In this document: positions 34,802 through 44,216 of the stretch, piece by piece | Layout of the letters: every line of letters begins with the position of its first letter | Position numbering within the stretch: position 1 is the first letter of the stretch | Origin: an uncultured Eubacteriales bacterium | GTDB lineage: Bacteria; Bacillota; Clostridia; Oscillospirales; Oscillospiraceae | Length of the DNA stretch: 63,698 nt | Direction of reading: 5' to 3' | Assembly (NCBI GenBank): GCA_900317375.1 | Contig: ONGJ01000003.1 | Span: forward strand, 1 to 63,698 | The notes under the pieces: model-generated | The model's input: only the letters and a program-made list of their open reading frames with translations | Databases searched by the model: none | Told to the model about the DNA's origin: nothing | Translations under genes and position numbers: made by a program

Positions 34802-36358
34802 ATGAAGTTTTATAAAGATCATTACGATGTGATCATCATCGGCGGCGCGCTGGCAGGCATGAGTGCCTGCCTGCAGCTGCAGGCCTGGGGGATCAAGGAC
34901 ATCCTGATCCTCGAAAAGCATAACATGCCCGGCGGTCTCGCGACGGATTTCGTGCGCAACGGGTTTGAGATTGAGGCAACGCTGCACGAGATGATGAGCA
35001 TCGGTCAGCCGGGCAAGCGCCTGAAGGTCGGTCAGTTCTTTGACGATATGGGCGTGAACATCGACTGGCTGCCGGTGCACGAGTGCTACCGCGTGGCGCT
35101 GCCGAACTCCGGGATCGACAAGGTCCTGCACCACGACTATGACGGCAGCTATACGACCGTGGCAAAAGAGATCGACGAGGTCTGCCCCGGTACCTATGAA
35201 AAGGTGCATGAGCTGATGCTGCTCTGCAGACGGGTCTATGACAGCATGAATACGCTGTCGGTGACCCCGATGAGCAAGGTGGAGATGCTGATCAAACATC
35301 CGGACTTTGTCAAGACGGTTGGCTATACCGCAACCGAGGTCATCAACACCTTCGACCTGCCGAAGAAGGCCGTGGAGATGCTGACGCCCTACTGGATCTA
35401 CGTCGGCAACCGGATGGACGATCTTCCGTTTACGATCTACGCCTTCCTGATGGCGGACTACTTTACCGGCTCGTATGTATGCAGAGGCTTCAGCCACGAG
35501 ATGAGCATGAAGATGCAGGCGAAGTGCGAGGAAAACGGGGCGCAGTACGAGTTCAACCAGGAGGTCGAAAAGATCCTGGTCAAGGACGGTAAGGTCACCG
35601 GCGTGCGGACCGCGCGCGGAGACGAGATCTCCTGTGACTACGTCATCTCGGGGCCCTATCCGAACCGGGTCTATACCCAGATGATCGAACCGCTGAGTGC
35701 GGTGCCGACCGCCGCCATCCGGATGATCAACAACCGGAAGCTGTCCGTGGTGCCGGTCAGCGTCATCATGGTCATCGAAGGGACGCCGGAGGAGAACGGC
35801 ATCACGAACTACTCGACCTTCTCCGGCACGACGATGGACACGAACAAGATCTGGGAGAACTATTCGAACCTTACCGAGCCTTATAACTATGTGACGACAA
35901 TCTGTCTGAACTATGCCAACCCGACCCTGCCGGAGGGCTACACCCAGCTGAGCATCACGGCGCTGGTGCCCTCCAAGCCCTTTGAAAGCATCAAGGAGGA
36001 AGAATACTTTGACCTCAAGCGGCGCCTCGCCAACGAGATGATTGAAGAGTGCCTCCGGGTCACGAAGGTGGACTTCCGTCCGCGCATCACCGAGATCGAG
36101 ATCACAACGCCCATCACGGTGTCCCACTATGTCGGGGCCTGGAAGGGCAACATCTACGGCTATCTGCATTCGATGGAGGACCACGCGGTGGCAAGGCTGC
36201 AGATGAAGGAGAAGGATCACTTCATCGATGGTCTCGAGTTTGCCGGGGCGCACGGCATGTCCGGCGACGGCATGGGGCCGCAGATCACCAACGGGCGTGC
36301 GGCGGCAAAGGCCGTGAAGGAGGACATGGAGAAGAAAAAGGAGGCGGCGAAGGCATGA
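34802..36358 (+). CDS. CrtI/retinol-saturase-like FAD oxidoreductase
   Basis: A 518-residue flavoprotein of the phytoene desaturase/CrtISO/RetSat superfamily. The FAD-binding strand is YDVIIIGGALAGMSACLQLQ with EKHNMPGGLATDF; the C-terminal FAD contact is EFAGAHGMSGDGMGPQITNGRAA. Homologues desaturate, isomerise or saturate carbon-carbon double bonds in lipids. Next to a fatty-acid isomerase and an NAD(P)H reductase, I infer a double-bond reductase, but a desaturase or second isomerase is possible. It begins one base after the preceding stop codon and overlaps the next gene (ATGA). Confidence 0.85.
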   Translation: MKFYKDHYDVIIIGGALAGMSACLQLQAWGIKDILILEKHNMPGGLATDFVRNGFEIEATLHEMMSIGQPGKRLKVGQFFDDMGVNIDWLPVHECYRVALPNSGIDKVLHHDYDGSYTTVAKEIDEVCPGTYEKVHELMLLCRRVYDSMNTLSVTPMSKVEMLIKHPDFVKTVGYTATEVINTFDLPKKAVEMLTPYWIYVGNRMDDLPFTIYAFLMADYFTGSYVCRGFSHEMSMKMQAKCEENGAQYEFNQEVEKILVKDGKVTGVRTARGDEISCDYVISGPYPNRVYTQMIEPLSAVPTAAIRMINNRKLSVVPVSVIMVIEGTPEENGITNYSTFSGTTMDTNKIWENYSNLTEPYNYVTTICLNYANPTLPEGYTQLSITALVPSKPFESIKEEEYFDLKRRLANEMIEECLRVTKVDFRPRITEIEITTPITVSHYVGAWKGNIYGYLHSMEDHAVARLQMKEKDHFIDGLEFAGAHGMSGDGMGPQITNGRAAAKAVKEDMEKKKEAAKA

Positions 36359-37545
36359 GCATCAAGGTCAAGGGTTTCCTGAAGGATGTAGGCGGCGCAT
36401 CACGCGTTACGAAACTGCGGGAAGAGAATTTCGCCAACGGCTCGCCGAGGCCCGACCCGAAAGACCCGATCCGGGAGCTGGCCGACAAGCTGCATCCGGA
36501 GCACATGGTCTTCCGCTGCGTCGATATCCGCGAGGCCTCCCCCTCGGCGCGCGTATTCCGCTTTGAGAGCGCGGACGGCCACATCCCCTGCTTCCAGAGC
36601 GGCCAGTACGTCAACTTCCGTCTGAAGATCGGCGACAGCGTGCTGTCAAGGCCCTACACCATTTCCTCGGCCCCCTATGAGGCCAGAGGCGACAAAGGCT
36701 TCTTTGAGATCACGGTCCGGCGCAACGTGCCGTACCTCGTGCCGGACTGGCTGTTTGAGAACGTAAAGGTCGGGGACGAGCTTCAGGGCGCACTTCCCTT
36801 CGGCTTCTTCTATTACGAGCCGATGCGCGACAGCAGGGATGTTGTGGCGCTTGCGGGCGGAAGCGGCATCACCCCCTTCCACTCGATGGCGAAGGAGATC
36901 GCCTATGGCAAGCTGAAGGGCGTGAAGCTGACGATTCTGTACGGCTCGGTCAAGGCAAACGACATCGTGCTGAAGGACGAGCTGGACGCCATTGAAAAGG
37001 CCTGCCCGGATGTAAAGGTCGTGCACGTGCTGTCGGACGAGCCCGACTGGCCCGGCGAACAGGGCTTCATCACGAAGGAGATCATCCGCCGTTATTCCAC
37101 CGAGGGCTGCACGTACATGTTCTGCGGGCCGCTGCCGATGTTCCGCTTTGTGAAGACGGCGCTGGACGAGCTCGGTGTCGGTCCCCGGCGCTTCCGACAC
37201 GACGTGGTCAACAACCCCGCGGATGTCTCGACCCTGCCCGGTTATCCCAAGGGCACGGAGGAGAAGACCTTCAAGATCACGGTGCTGCGCGGCATCCACG
37301 AGGACATCATCGACGCCAGGGCCTCTGAACCCGTAGCCGTCAGCCTCGAGCGCGCGGGCATCGCCATCGACACCCACTGCCGCAACGGCGAGTGCGGCTT
37401 CTGCAGAAGTCATCTGCTGGAGGGTGAGATTTTCGTCTCGCCCATCGGCGACGGCAGACGCCGGATGGACAAGGAGATGGGCTGGTTCCACGCCTGCTCG
37501 TCCTGGCCGCTGACGGATCTGAAGATCAAGATCCCCATTATGTAA
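36355..37545 (+). CDS. NAD(P)H-flavin reductase with C-terminal [2Fe-2S] ferredoxin domain
   Basis: A 396-residue electron-transfer protein. After about 60 residues comes the FAD domain (RPYTISSAPYE, near residues 95-105), the NAD(P) domain (ALAGGSGITPFHSMAKEI and MFCGPLPMF), and a plant-type [2Fe-2S] domain with DTHCRNGECGFC plus the distal Cys in HACSSWP. This order (FNR then ferredoxin) resembles phenol hydroxylase-type and CMP-deoxyhexose dehydrase reductases. It overlaps the saturase-like gene by four bases and probably supplies it with electrons from NAD(P)H. A terminator follows. Confidence 0.92.
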   Translation: MSIKVKGFLKDVGGASRVTKLREENFANGSPRPDPKDPIRELADKLHPEHMVFRCVDIREASPSARVFRFESADGHIPCFQSGQYVNFRLKIGDSVLSRPYTISSAPYEARGDKGFFEITVRRNVPYLVPDWLFENVKVGDELQGALPFGFFYYEPMRDSRDVVALAGGSGITPFHSMAKEIAYGKLKGVKLTILYGSVKANDIVLKDELDAIEKACPDVKVVHVLSDEPDWPGEQGFITKEIIRRYSTEGCTYMFCGPLPMFRFVKTALDELGVGPRRFRHDVVNNPADVSTLPGYPKGTEEKTFKITVLRGIHEDIIDARASEPVAVSLERAGIAIDTHCRNGECGFCRSHLLEGEIFVSPIGDGRRRMDKEMGWFHACSSWPLTDLKIKIPIM

Positions 37546-37563
37546 ACCAAATACGAAGCTGTC

Positions 37564-37593
37564 AAAGCTGCTCCTGTTTCCGGGGGCAGCTTT
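37564..37593 (+). terminator. Terminator of the fatty-acid isomerase operon
   Basis: AAAGCTGC pairs with GCAGCTTT, with extra pairing of CTCC and GGGG inside, followed by CTTTCATG. Located 20 bases after the reductase stop codon. Confidence 0.75.
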
Positions 37594-37711
37594 CTTTCAT
37601 GTGATAAGCACCATTTTTGCGGTCCGTTCCTTTTTCCTTCCGCTGTCTTCACAGACGCCTCTCTTTATGGTAGAATACCAAAAAGCCAAAGAATGGAGAG
37701 GAATGATACCA

Positions 37712-39352
37712 GTGAAACAACGCAGCCCTTCCCTTCTTCCCGCCATCCTGTGCGGCCTCTTTCTGTTTCTGCTTCTGATGCCGCTGTGTGCCTCTGCCGA
37801 GTCGGCAGATCCTTATTTCTCCAAAAGCGATTATAACGATGTGGTCGCGGAGCCTGCAGACGCCGTGATCACCCTGGAGGGGGATCACGGCACCCTTTCC
37901 GACACGACGAGAGGCCGGTCCGGAAACCCCGTCGTCATCGAACGGAAAGGGATCTACCGCATCACCGGAAGCTCCGACGGCGTCACCATCCAGATCCGTG
38001 AGCCGAAGAAATCCGGTAACGTCTATCTCATCCTCGAAAATGTCTCCATGGTCAGCAGGGACGGTCCTTGCATTGCCTCCCTCGCGGCGGAGAAGACGAT
38101 CATCCAGTGCACGGGCGACAGCTCTCTCACCTGCAGCGCAGACAAAGGCGCGGCCCTGTATTCGGAGGACGACCTTACCGTCAACGGGAGCGGCCGGCTG
38201 AACATCGAGTCGGGCAAAAACGGGATTCAATGCAAGGGCGTCCTGCGCATTACCGGATCCCGGCTGCTGGTCCGGGCAGAGAACGACGGCTTCAAGGGAA
38301 AGCACGGCATCTATATGGACGGCGGCAGCGTGACCGTCGAAAAAAGCTATGAAGGCCTGGAAGGCGGCCAGGTCCTGGTTTTCGACGGAAACCTGCAGGT
38401 GACAGCCAGCGATGACGGCATCAACGCCGCATCCGATGAAAACAAGCTGCAGGGCGATGTGCGGATTTCCGGCGGAAGCGTTGCGATTCACGCCTCCGGC
38501 GACGCAATCGACAGCAATCATTCCATCGTGATAGACGGCGGGACCGTGCTCGCGGAAGGCCCCGGAAACAACCGAAACAGCATTTTTGACAAGGGGGACG
38601 GGAAAGACGCCGTTCTTTGCGTAAACGGCGGTACGGTTCTGGCAGTCGGAAGTGCCGAGAAGGCGAAGAATTTTTCAGGCGGCACGCAGTATTCCCGGCT
38701 TGAGCCTGTCTCAGGCCACGCCGGAGATGTAATTTCGGCAGACGACGGCAGTGGAGTCCAGCTGCGTGCATCCAGGGATTTCAGCTGCGTGATCTACTCC
38801 AGCCCGTCCTTCACGGAGAGCAGCCGGATTCAGATCACCTCCGGCTCTCCGACGGGCAGGGCAGACCTTGAGCAGGACCCGTCTGTCATAGCGGAGAACC
38901 CCTTCATGGCCATTGCGGTTCAGGAAGCGCTGGAAGGGATCACGTATCAGCACGGAGGTCCCTTCGGATGCGTGATCGTCAAGGACGGGGAAATCGTCGG
39001 TCTGGGACACAACATGGTGCTGGCAGGCCATGATGCCTCGGCACACGGAGAAATCCAGGCGATCCGGGATGCGGGTCATAATCTGGGCACCCACGATCTG
39101 TCCGGATGTGATCTCTATACGACCGGCGAGCCCTGCCCCATGTGTCTGTTTGCCTGCCTCTGGGCCAATATCGACCGGGTTTACTACGGATGTACGATTG
39201 AGGACAACAGCGTGATCGGTTTCCGGGACGGCGGATTTTCCGACTTGGTGGACAAAGAGTCCCTGCCGGATGACTATCTTGTCTGCATCGACCGGGAAGC
39301 CTGCCTCCGGCTGTTTGAGGAGTATCAGCGCATCTCGCACACCCTGTATTGA
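37712..39352 (+). CDS. Exported beta-helix (Cthe_2159-type) protein fused to a guanine-deaminase-like domain
   Basis: A 546-residue fusion. GTG 37712 (GGAGAGG ten bases upstream) gives a signal peptide: KQRSPSLLPAILCG, a hydrophobic core and a cleavage site near CASAES. Residues about 40-390 are repeated beta strands of the Cthe_2159 carbohydrate-binding/parallel beta-helix type (AALYSEDDLTVNGSG, GIQCKGVLRITG, DDGINAAS, DAIDSNHSIVIDGG). The last 155 residues match guanine/nucleoside deaminases: GGPFGCVIVKDGEIVGLGHN, the zinc motif SAHGEIQA and GEPCPMC, all catalytic residues retained. There is no stop or frameshift between them. A deaminase on an exported scaffold is unusual; the substrate is unknown. 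Confidence 0.82.
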   Translation: MKQRSPSLLPAILCGLFLFLLLMPLCASAESADPYFSKSDYNDVVAEPADAVITLEGDHGTLSDTTRGRSGNPVVIERKGIYRITGSSDGVTIQIREPKKSGNVYLILENVSMVSRDGPCIASLAAEKTIIQCTGDSSLTCSADKGAALYSEDDLTVNGSGRLNIESGKNGIQCKGVLRITGSRLLVRAENDGFKGKHGIYMDGGSVTVEKSYEGLEGGQVLVFDGNLQVTASDDGINAASDENKLQGDVRISGGSVAIHASGDAIDSNHSIVIDGGTVLAEGPGNNRNSIFDKGDGKDAVLCVNGGTVLAVGSAEKAKNFSGGTQYSRLEPVSGHAGDVISADDGSGVQLRASRDFSCVIYSSPSFTESSRIQITSGSPTGRADLEQDPSVIAENPFMAIAVQEALEGITYQHGGPFGCVIVKDGEIVGLGHNMVLAGHDASAHGEIQAIRDAGHNLGTHDLSGCDLYTTGEPCPMCLFACLWANIDRVYYGCTIEDNSVIGFRDGGFSDLVDKESLPDDYLVCIDREACLRLFEEYQRISHTLY

Positions 39353-39424
39353 TCAGCCCGCGCGATGCTGTCTCTTTGAAGAAAAACAGACAAACAGGAC
39401 AGGAACGGAAAGGAGAAAACAGAC

Positions 39425-39715
39425 ATGAAAGAAATCGAACTGATTTTTCTGCCCGGCTGCCCCTACTGCGTCAAGGCAAAGCAGGCCGTGAAAGAGCTGC
39501 AGGCAGAAAATGAAAGCTATGCCGGGCTTCCCCTGAAGTGGATCAACGAGCAGGAAGAGACCGGCTATGCCGATGCACATGACTATTATTACGTGCCGAC
39601 GGTCTACTGGAACGACAGAAAGTTCTTTGAAGCAGCTCCCGGCGATTCCCTCGAAAAGATCAAAGCCGGGATCCGGACTGCATTTGATGCGGCAGTCGAA
39701 TCCGCAGGCAGATAA
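39425..39715 (+). CDS. Small thioredoxin/glutaredoxin-like protein (CPYC)
   Basis: A 96-residue thioredoxin-fold protein. The N-terminal LIFLPGCPYCVKAKQAVKEL has the CxxC active site in glutaredoxin form (CPYC), and YYYVPTVYWNDRKFFE carries the cis-proline of the fold. It would reduce or exchange disulfides in the cytosol. GGAAAGGAG lies before the ATG, and a terminator follows. It lies 72 bases after the deaminase fusion gene and may be co-transcribed. Confidence 0.92.
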   Translation: MKEIELIFLPGCPYCVKAKQAVKELQAENESYAGLPLKWINEQEETGYADAHDYYYVPTVYWNDRKFFEAAPGDSLEKIKAGIRTAFDAAVESAGR

Positions 39716-39726
39716 TAAAAGAAAAG

Positions 39727-39751
39727 CCGGAGCTGCTTCAAACAGCTCCGG
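39727..39751 (+). terminator. Intrinsic terminator after the glutaredoxin-like gene
   Basis: CCGGAGCTG pairs with CAGCTCCGG around 7 bases and is followed by TAGTTTTTTT. Confidence 0.93.
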
Positions 39752-39828
39752 TAGTTTTTTTATGTCATCCATAATCTTGTGTCCGGCTTCGGTTCAGCGC
39801 CCGACTGCATATAGCAGCGGCATTTCGG

Positions 39829-41256
39829 TCAATCCGCTTCCGCAATGTTGCCGAGCTCCATGAGGCGGATCAGCACGCGGATGCCCTGCAGGTACGACCG
39901 GACAGGGATCCGCTCGTTTGTACCGTGGACGCCCTGGCGCGCCAGCTCCCTGTCGACCACAAAAGGGCTGCAGCGCAGGCAGGTATCGCAGACCGGTTCA
40001 TAGCGCCGCGCATCGGTCGCGCCCGAGGTGAGGGAGGGCATGGCCAGAACCGCGGGGTAAAACTCTTTGAGCGCCGCCTGCAGCGTCCGGTATCCGAAGC
40101 CGTCCGTCCGTGCGATCCCCGAGGGGTCGTTCGCCTGCAGGAAGCGCAGTCTGACCGGGCTTTTCGGGTCTGCCGCCAGAACCGCTTCGCGGCAGCGCCG
40201 GAGCAGCATCTCGGCACTGTCGCCCGCGTTCAGGCGGAAGTTGATGACCGCACGCATGTTCTGCGGCAGGACATTGCAGGCGTCACTGCCGCCTTCGATC
40301 ACGGTGGGGGCAACGGTGGTGCAGACAAAGGGAAAGAGTTCGGGGCGCGTCATGCAGAAAGCGGCGAGGGCGTCCGCATTGCCGCGCACATCCTGTACGA
40401 GTGACCGCAGCGGCTCCTCCGTGATGCAGGGCGCCAGCGTCTCAAAGGTCCTCAGAAGCGGCTCCGGACAGTGCGGGGCGAAGGGCCGGTCCGCGATCGC
40501 CGTCACGGCGCGCGCCAGATGCTCAAGCGAGCTTCCGCCCCAGGGGCGGCTTGAATGGCCGCCGGCGCTTTCAACCGAAAGCTCAAGATCGGCGTAGCCC
40601 TTCTCCATCAGTTCGATCTTCGTCACCGGGATGCCGGGCGCGCCGAACACAGCCCCATCCTCGACGGAACCGAAGCCCTCATCCAGCACATATTCCAGCT
40701 GCACCCCGCGCGCCTTCAGCGTTTCGGCGATGCTGAGAGCGCCGAGGTTCAGGGTTTCTTCATCATCTCCGAACGCGAGAAAGGCGGTGCGGCGAAAACG
40801 CCGGCCATGCCCGAGCAGATACTCCGCCGCCTCCAGGATGCCGAAGACCATCTGCTTGATATCCAGCGTCCCACGTCCCCAGATGCAGCCCTCCGCCAGA
40901 TCGCCCGAGAAGGGGCCGTGTGTCCAGTCTGCCTCGGTCCCGCGCACGACCGGCACCACATCCTGGTGCGACATATAGAGTGCGGGGCGCAGAGCAGGCT
41001 CGCTTCCCGGAACGGTGATGAGCACACAGTGGCCGATCAGCTCGAAGCTGCCTGCGCGCATCACGGCAGGATAGGCGCTGCGCATCAGCGCCTGCAGACG
41101 GTCAAACTCGCGGAAATCCGTTTTGCTGTGATCGGCATCGTTCACCGTCCGGCAGCGCACAGCCTCGCGCAGCCGCTCTGCGGCGCCGGATGCGTCGAGG
41201 TCCGGATACCGGTCCTCCCCGGCAAAATACGCATAGACATCCTTCACTGCCGACAT
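39829..41256 (-). CDS. M20 family metallopeptidase (CPS1/PM20D1-like)
   Basis: A 475-residue zinc hydrolase. The metal motifs are MSHQDVVPV, the bridging Asp in WGRGTLDIKQ, the catalytic Glu pair in AFGDDEETL, and a lid domain containing ESAGGHSSRPWGG; the sequence is nearest the carboxypeptidase S/PM20D1 group, which acts on peptides or N-acyl amino acids. Its ATG directly follows the stop codon of the ABC ATPase gene, so it belongs to the lysine-riboswitch operon. I infer that it releases basic amino acids from imported peptides or N-acyl forms. Confidence 0.88.
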   Translation of the reverse strand: MSAVKDVYAYFAGEDRYPDLDASGAAERLREAVRCRTVNDADHSKTDFREFDRLQALMRSAYPAVMRAGSFELIGHCVLITVPGSEPALRPALYMSHQDVVPVVRGTEADWTHGPFSGDLAEGCIWGRGTLDIKQMVFGILEAAEYLLGHGRRFRRTAFLAFGDDEETLNLGALSIAETLKARGVQLEYVLDEGFGSVEDGAVFGAPGIPVTKIELMEKGYADLELSVESAGGHSSRPWGGSSLEHLARAVTAIADRPFAPHCPEPLLRTFETLAPCITEEPLRSLVQDVRGNADALAAFCMTRPELFPFVCTTVAPTVIEGGSDACNVLPQNMRAVINFRLNAGDSAEMLLRRCREAVLAADPKSPVRLRFLQANDPSGIARTDGFGYRTLQAALKEFYPAVLAMPSLTSGATDARRYEPVCDTCLRCSPFVVDRELARQGVHGTNERIPVRSYLQGIRVLIRLMELGNIAEAD

Positions 41257-42000
41257 TCACTTATCCTCCAGATATCTGCTCAGGAAGGCCCGCGTCCGCT
41301 CATTCTTCGGGTGGGCAAAGAGCTCTGCCGGGCTCCCCTGCTCCAGGATGACGCCGCTGTCCATAAAGACGACGCGGTCGCTCACCTCCCGGGCGAAGGC
41401 CATCTCATGCGTGACGACCATCATGGTCATCCCTTCCGCCGCGAGCGCCTTCATCACGTCCAGCACCTCGCCGACGATCTCGGGGTCCAGGGCCGAGGTC
41501 GGCTCGTCAAAGAGCATGATCTCGGGCTCCATGCACAGTGCCCGTGCAATGGCGACACGCTGCTTCTGTCCGCCGGACAGGCGCGTTGCATCGGCGTAGA
41601 TAAAGTCCTTGAGCCCTACCGCCGTCAGATGGCGTATGGCCGTCTCCTCCGCCTGCGCCCGCGGGATCCTGCGGACCGTCATGGGCGCCAGGGTACAGTT
41701 ATCCAGGACATTTCTGTTGTTGAAGAGATTGAAGCTCTGGAACACCATGCCGATTTTCTGCCGCAGGGCGTTCAGGTCCACGCGCAGGTCCATGAGGTTC
41801 TGCCCGTCAAACCAGATGCTGCCGGCATCGGCCTCCTCCAGCAGGTTGACGCAGCGCAGCAGCGTCGATTTTCCCGAGCCGGAGGCGCCGATGATGCACA
41901 CCACCTCGCCGCGGTCTATCTCCAGATCGATGCCTTTGAGCACCTGCAGGTCGCCGAAGGACTTTTCCAGGCCTTCGATGCGCAGCACGGTCTCCTTCAT
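41257..42000 (-). CDS. Amino-acid ABC transporter ATP-binding protein
   Basis: A 247-residue ATPase of the polar amino-acid importer class (GlnQ/HisP). Walker [15 protein letters not shown]-loop VFQSFNLF, signature [15 protein letters not shown], Walker [14 protein letters not shown]-like ([13 protein letters not shown]) and switch His in [13 protein letters not shown] are all present. The ATG at 42000 has AAGGAGG seven bases upstream; the frame extends further but without support. With the permease and binding protein it makes a complete importer, predicted to carry lysine from its riboswitch control. Confidence 0.95.
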   Translation of the reverse strand: MKETVLRIEGLEKSFGDLQVLKGIDLEIDRGEVVCIIGASGSGKSTLLRCVNLLEEADAGSIWFDGQNLMDLRVDLNALRQKIGMVFQSFNLFNNRNVLDNCTLAPMTVRRIPRAQAEETAIRHLTAVGLKDFIYADATRLSGGQKQRVAIARALCMEPEIMLFDEPTSALDPEIVGEVLDVMKALAAEGMTMMVVTHEMAFAREVSDRVVFMDSGVILEQGSPAELFAHPKNERTRAFLSRYLEDK

Positions 42001-42040
42001 AACGCCGCCTCCTTGGTCATTGTTTCCGCTCATCACGGTC

Positions 42041-42928
42041 TCAGTTTGAGCTCGGGATGCCGCGCACCGGCATGTCCAGCTTCTTTCCCAGCCAGTTGAG
42101 CAGCAGCGAGGACAGCCAGGTCAGCAGCAGGTACAGCAGCGCCGCCACGCAGTAGATTTCCAGAGAGCGGAAATAGATGCCGCTTACGGACTTTGTTGCG
42201 TACATGAGGTCCATCACGCCGATCACGGACAGCACCGATGAATCCTTGATGTTGATGATGAATTCGTTTCCGATGGCGGGGATGGCGTTCTTCACGGCCT
42301 GCGGGAAGACCACCCGGATCATCGTCTGCCAGTTTGTCATGCCGAGGCTGCGCGCAGCCTCGGTCTGGCCCCGGTCCACGGCAAGGATGCCTCCCCGCAG
42401 CACCTCGGTGAGGTAGGCCGTGGAGTTGAGTGAAACGGTGCAGAGGCCGGAGATGAAGAAGCTCCACACATGGTTGATCTCGGTCACGGTCATACCTGTC
42501 CGCTTGAAAAGATTGAACCCGAAATAATACAGGATCAGCGCCTGCACCATCATCGGTGTGCCGCGGATGACGAAGACATAGAGACGGGCAAAGCGGTTTG
42601 CCAGCCACTTCAGCGCCTTCACCGCGCTGCTGTCGCGGCGGTTCGGCTCCTGGATGCGCAGAAAGACCATCAGAATCGCCAGCACAAAGGCGATCGCGGT
42701 CCCCAGAAGCGCGATGCGCACCGTCGTCCACACGCCGGTCAGGATCAGTTCCTTCCCCTTGATCGACATATAGATCATCGAGTCCACGAAGCCCGGGGGA
42801 TTCTTCTCGAGTTCGGCACACCTGCGCACGGTCTCAGCGAAGCTTACGCCGCACCAGACAAGCAGCGCCAGGCCTGCGATCCAGGCCGCGGCCTTCAGCA
42901 CCGTCGTTTTGTTTGTCTTCCCCTTCAT
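42041..42928 (-). CDS. Amino-acid ABC transporter permease
   Basis: A 295-residue integral membrane protein of the HisM/GlnP family, with an N-terminal membrane helix ([19 protein letters not shown]) and the inner-membrane domain: [36 protein letters not shown], and the EAA loop [33 protein letters not shown] that contacts the ATPase. The ATG at 42928 is preceded by GGAAGGG; an ATG six codons upstream is possible. It lies between the binding-protein gene and the ATPase gene. Confidence 0.94.
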   Translation of the reverse strand: MKGKTNKTTVLKAAAWIAGLALLVWCGVSFAETVRRCAELEKNPPGFVDSMIYMSIKGKELILTGVWTTVRIALLGTAIAFVLAILMVFLRIQEPNRRDSSAVKALKWLANRFARLYVFVIRGTPMMVQALILYYFGFNLFKRTGMTVTEINHVWSFFISGLCTVSLNSTAYLTEVLRGGILAVDRGQTEAARSLGMTNWQTMIRVVFPQAVKNAIPAIGNEFIINIKDSSVLSVIGVMDLMYATKSVSGIYFRSLEIYCVAALLYLLLTWLSSLLLNWLGKKLDMPVRGIPSSN

Positions 42929-43050
42929 GACGCTGATCCCTTCCATTCCTGCTCATAAGCGAAGTGGTTTACCCGAATCTCTCCCCGCCGAAGGCAGGGA
43001 GAGATGTCATTTCTATTCTATGCGGTCGTTCTGCGGCAGATCCTCTGTCC

Positions 43051-43929
43051 TCAGGCGGGGGCCTTCTCGGCAGCAGTGGTCCACATTTCGTCGCGCTGTT
43101 CCTGCTCGACGCCCGCCAGAGCCTCATTGACCAGGGTCAGCAGCGCCTCGTCGTCATAACGCAGACCGACACACGAGCCCTTGGCCGGCAGTTCAAAGCC
43201 ATTGCCCTCGGCGAAGGTGATGAGACGGAAGTCGGGGTTCGCAGCCATGTAGGCGGGGGCGTTTTCCACGTTGACGACAATGGCGTCGCAGGCGCCCTGC
43301 TGGAGCCGTGCCACCATGTCGGGGACGCTGGAAACGGCGGTCAGATGCTCGACGCCCTGAATCTGGTCGATGACCGTATCAAGGGCGGTATCCTTCTGTC
43401 CCAGAACGCTTGCGCCGGAGAAATCCTGGATACTCGCGGCATTCTCGAAAGGCGAGCCCGCGTTCACCATCATGCCGTACTCGGTCGCATGGTAGGGCGT
43501 GGTGAAATTAATGGCCTCGCGGCGTTCCGCCGTATCCATCATGCCCGCGATGATCGCATCGATCTGGCCTTCGTTCAGGGCAGGGATCAGGCCGTCCCAG
43601 TCCATTTTCACGATCACAAGCTCGAGACCCAGGTAGTCGGCGATGATCCTGGCCCACTGAACGTCATAGCCCTCGGCAAAGCTGCCGGGCACGTTCTCGA
43701 TGGGGACGTTGGTGTCGCTGGCTTCGGCCTCCTGCCAGTTGTTCGGGGCATAGGCGCATTCCATGCCGACACGCAGCTGACCGTTGAGGTAAGCAAGCTC
43801 TTCGTAGGGGGCCTTGCTCACAGGTGCCTTGTTCTCGGCAGTTTTGCTCTCGGCAAAGGCAGTCGCCGTCAGGGCGAAGAGCATCATCAGGGCCAGAATG
43901 GCAGCAGCAAGTCTTCTCAGGTTGTTCAT
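43051..43929 (-). CDS. Extracellular amino-acid-binding protein of the ABC importer
   Basis: A 292-residue solute-binding protein (SBP family 3). It has a Sec signal peptide (MNNLRRLAAAILALMML..., cleavage near TAFAES), then QLRVGMECAYAPNNW, YDVQWARIIADYLG, MDWDGLIPALNEGQIDAIIAGM and TPYHATEYGMMV, the usual ligand-cleft strands. The lipobox cysteine is missing at the signal end, so it may be released or held otherwise. The ATG at 43929 has AAAGGAG eight bases upstream. As the first gene after the lysine riboswitch it likely binds lysine. Confidence 0.94.
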   Translation of the reverse strand: MNNLRRLAAAILALMMLFALTATAFAESKTAENKAPVSKAPYEELAYLNGQLRVGMECAYAPNNWQEAEASDTNVPIENVPGSFAEGYDVQWARIIADYLGLELVIVKMDWDGLIPALNEGQIDAIIAGMMDTAERREAINFTTPYHATEYGMMVNAGSPFENAASIQDFSGASVLGQKDTALDTVIDQIQGVEHLTAVSSVPDMVARLQQGACDAIVVNVENAPAYMAANPDFRLITFAEGNGFELPAKGSCVGLRYDDEALLTLVNEALAGVEQEQRDEMWTTAAEKAPA

Positions 43930-43969
43930 CGTGGTTTCTCCTTTGTGAAATGGATTAGACAGAAACACG

Positions 43970-44001
43970 AAAAAACCGCAGACGCGGCTTTGCGTCTACG
44001 G
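43970..44001 (-). terminator. Riboswitch-controlled terminator
   Basis: On the minus strand CCGTAGACGC pairs with GCGTCTGCGG (one mismatch) and is followed by TTTTTTCG. It lies between the lysine aptamer and the binding-protein gene, the expected expression platform. Confidence 0.93.
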
Positions 44002-44050
44002 CACTGGCCTTTCCGGACCGGGCAGGTCTAGGGAAAAGATCATTGTACTC

Positions 44051-44208
44051 GATAGCGCTCCACTCGCGTGACAGTCCGGCGGATCTTATCCGACGGCCCA
44101 GCGAAGAAACGCGCAGCTGCGCTTCCCCGCTTCGGCGATGTCCCCTTTCGGCTGCTGCAAAAGCTGCTTTCATGCAGGAGCGTACTGATGAACCTCGCGC
44201 CTCTATCT
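44051..44208 (-). promoter_or_regulatory. Lysine riboswitch (L-box) aptamer
   Basis: Read on the minus strand the aptamer has the 5' P1 strand GATAG with AGAGGCGCGAGG, then AGTACG, GCCGAAAGGGGAC, CGCCGAAGC, the CTGGG segment and the 3' end GACTGTCACGCGAGTGG followed by AGCGCTATC, which closes P1. All are conserved elements of the lysine riboswitch. When lysine binds, the downstream terminator should form, so the transporter operon is expressed when lysine is scarce. Confidence 0.96.
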
Positions 44209-44216
44209 TGTGACAG

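Noticed and set aside
33359-36253. A 964-codon open frame on the minus strand opposite the isomerase and saturase genes
   Set aside because: It is an antisense shadow in GC-rich DNA; the plus-strand frames have clear family matches and ribosome-binding sites, while this one has no recognisable motif.
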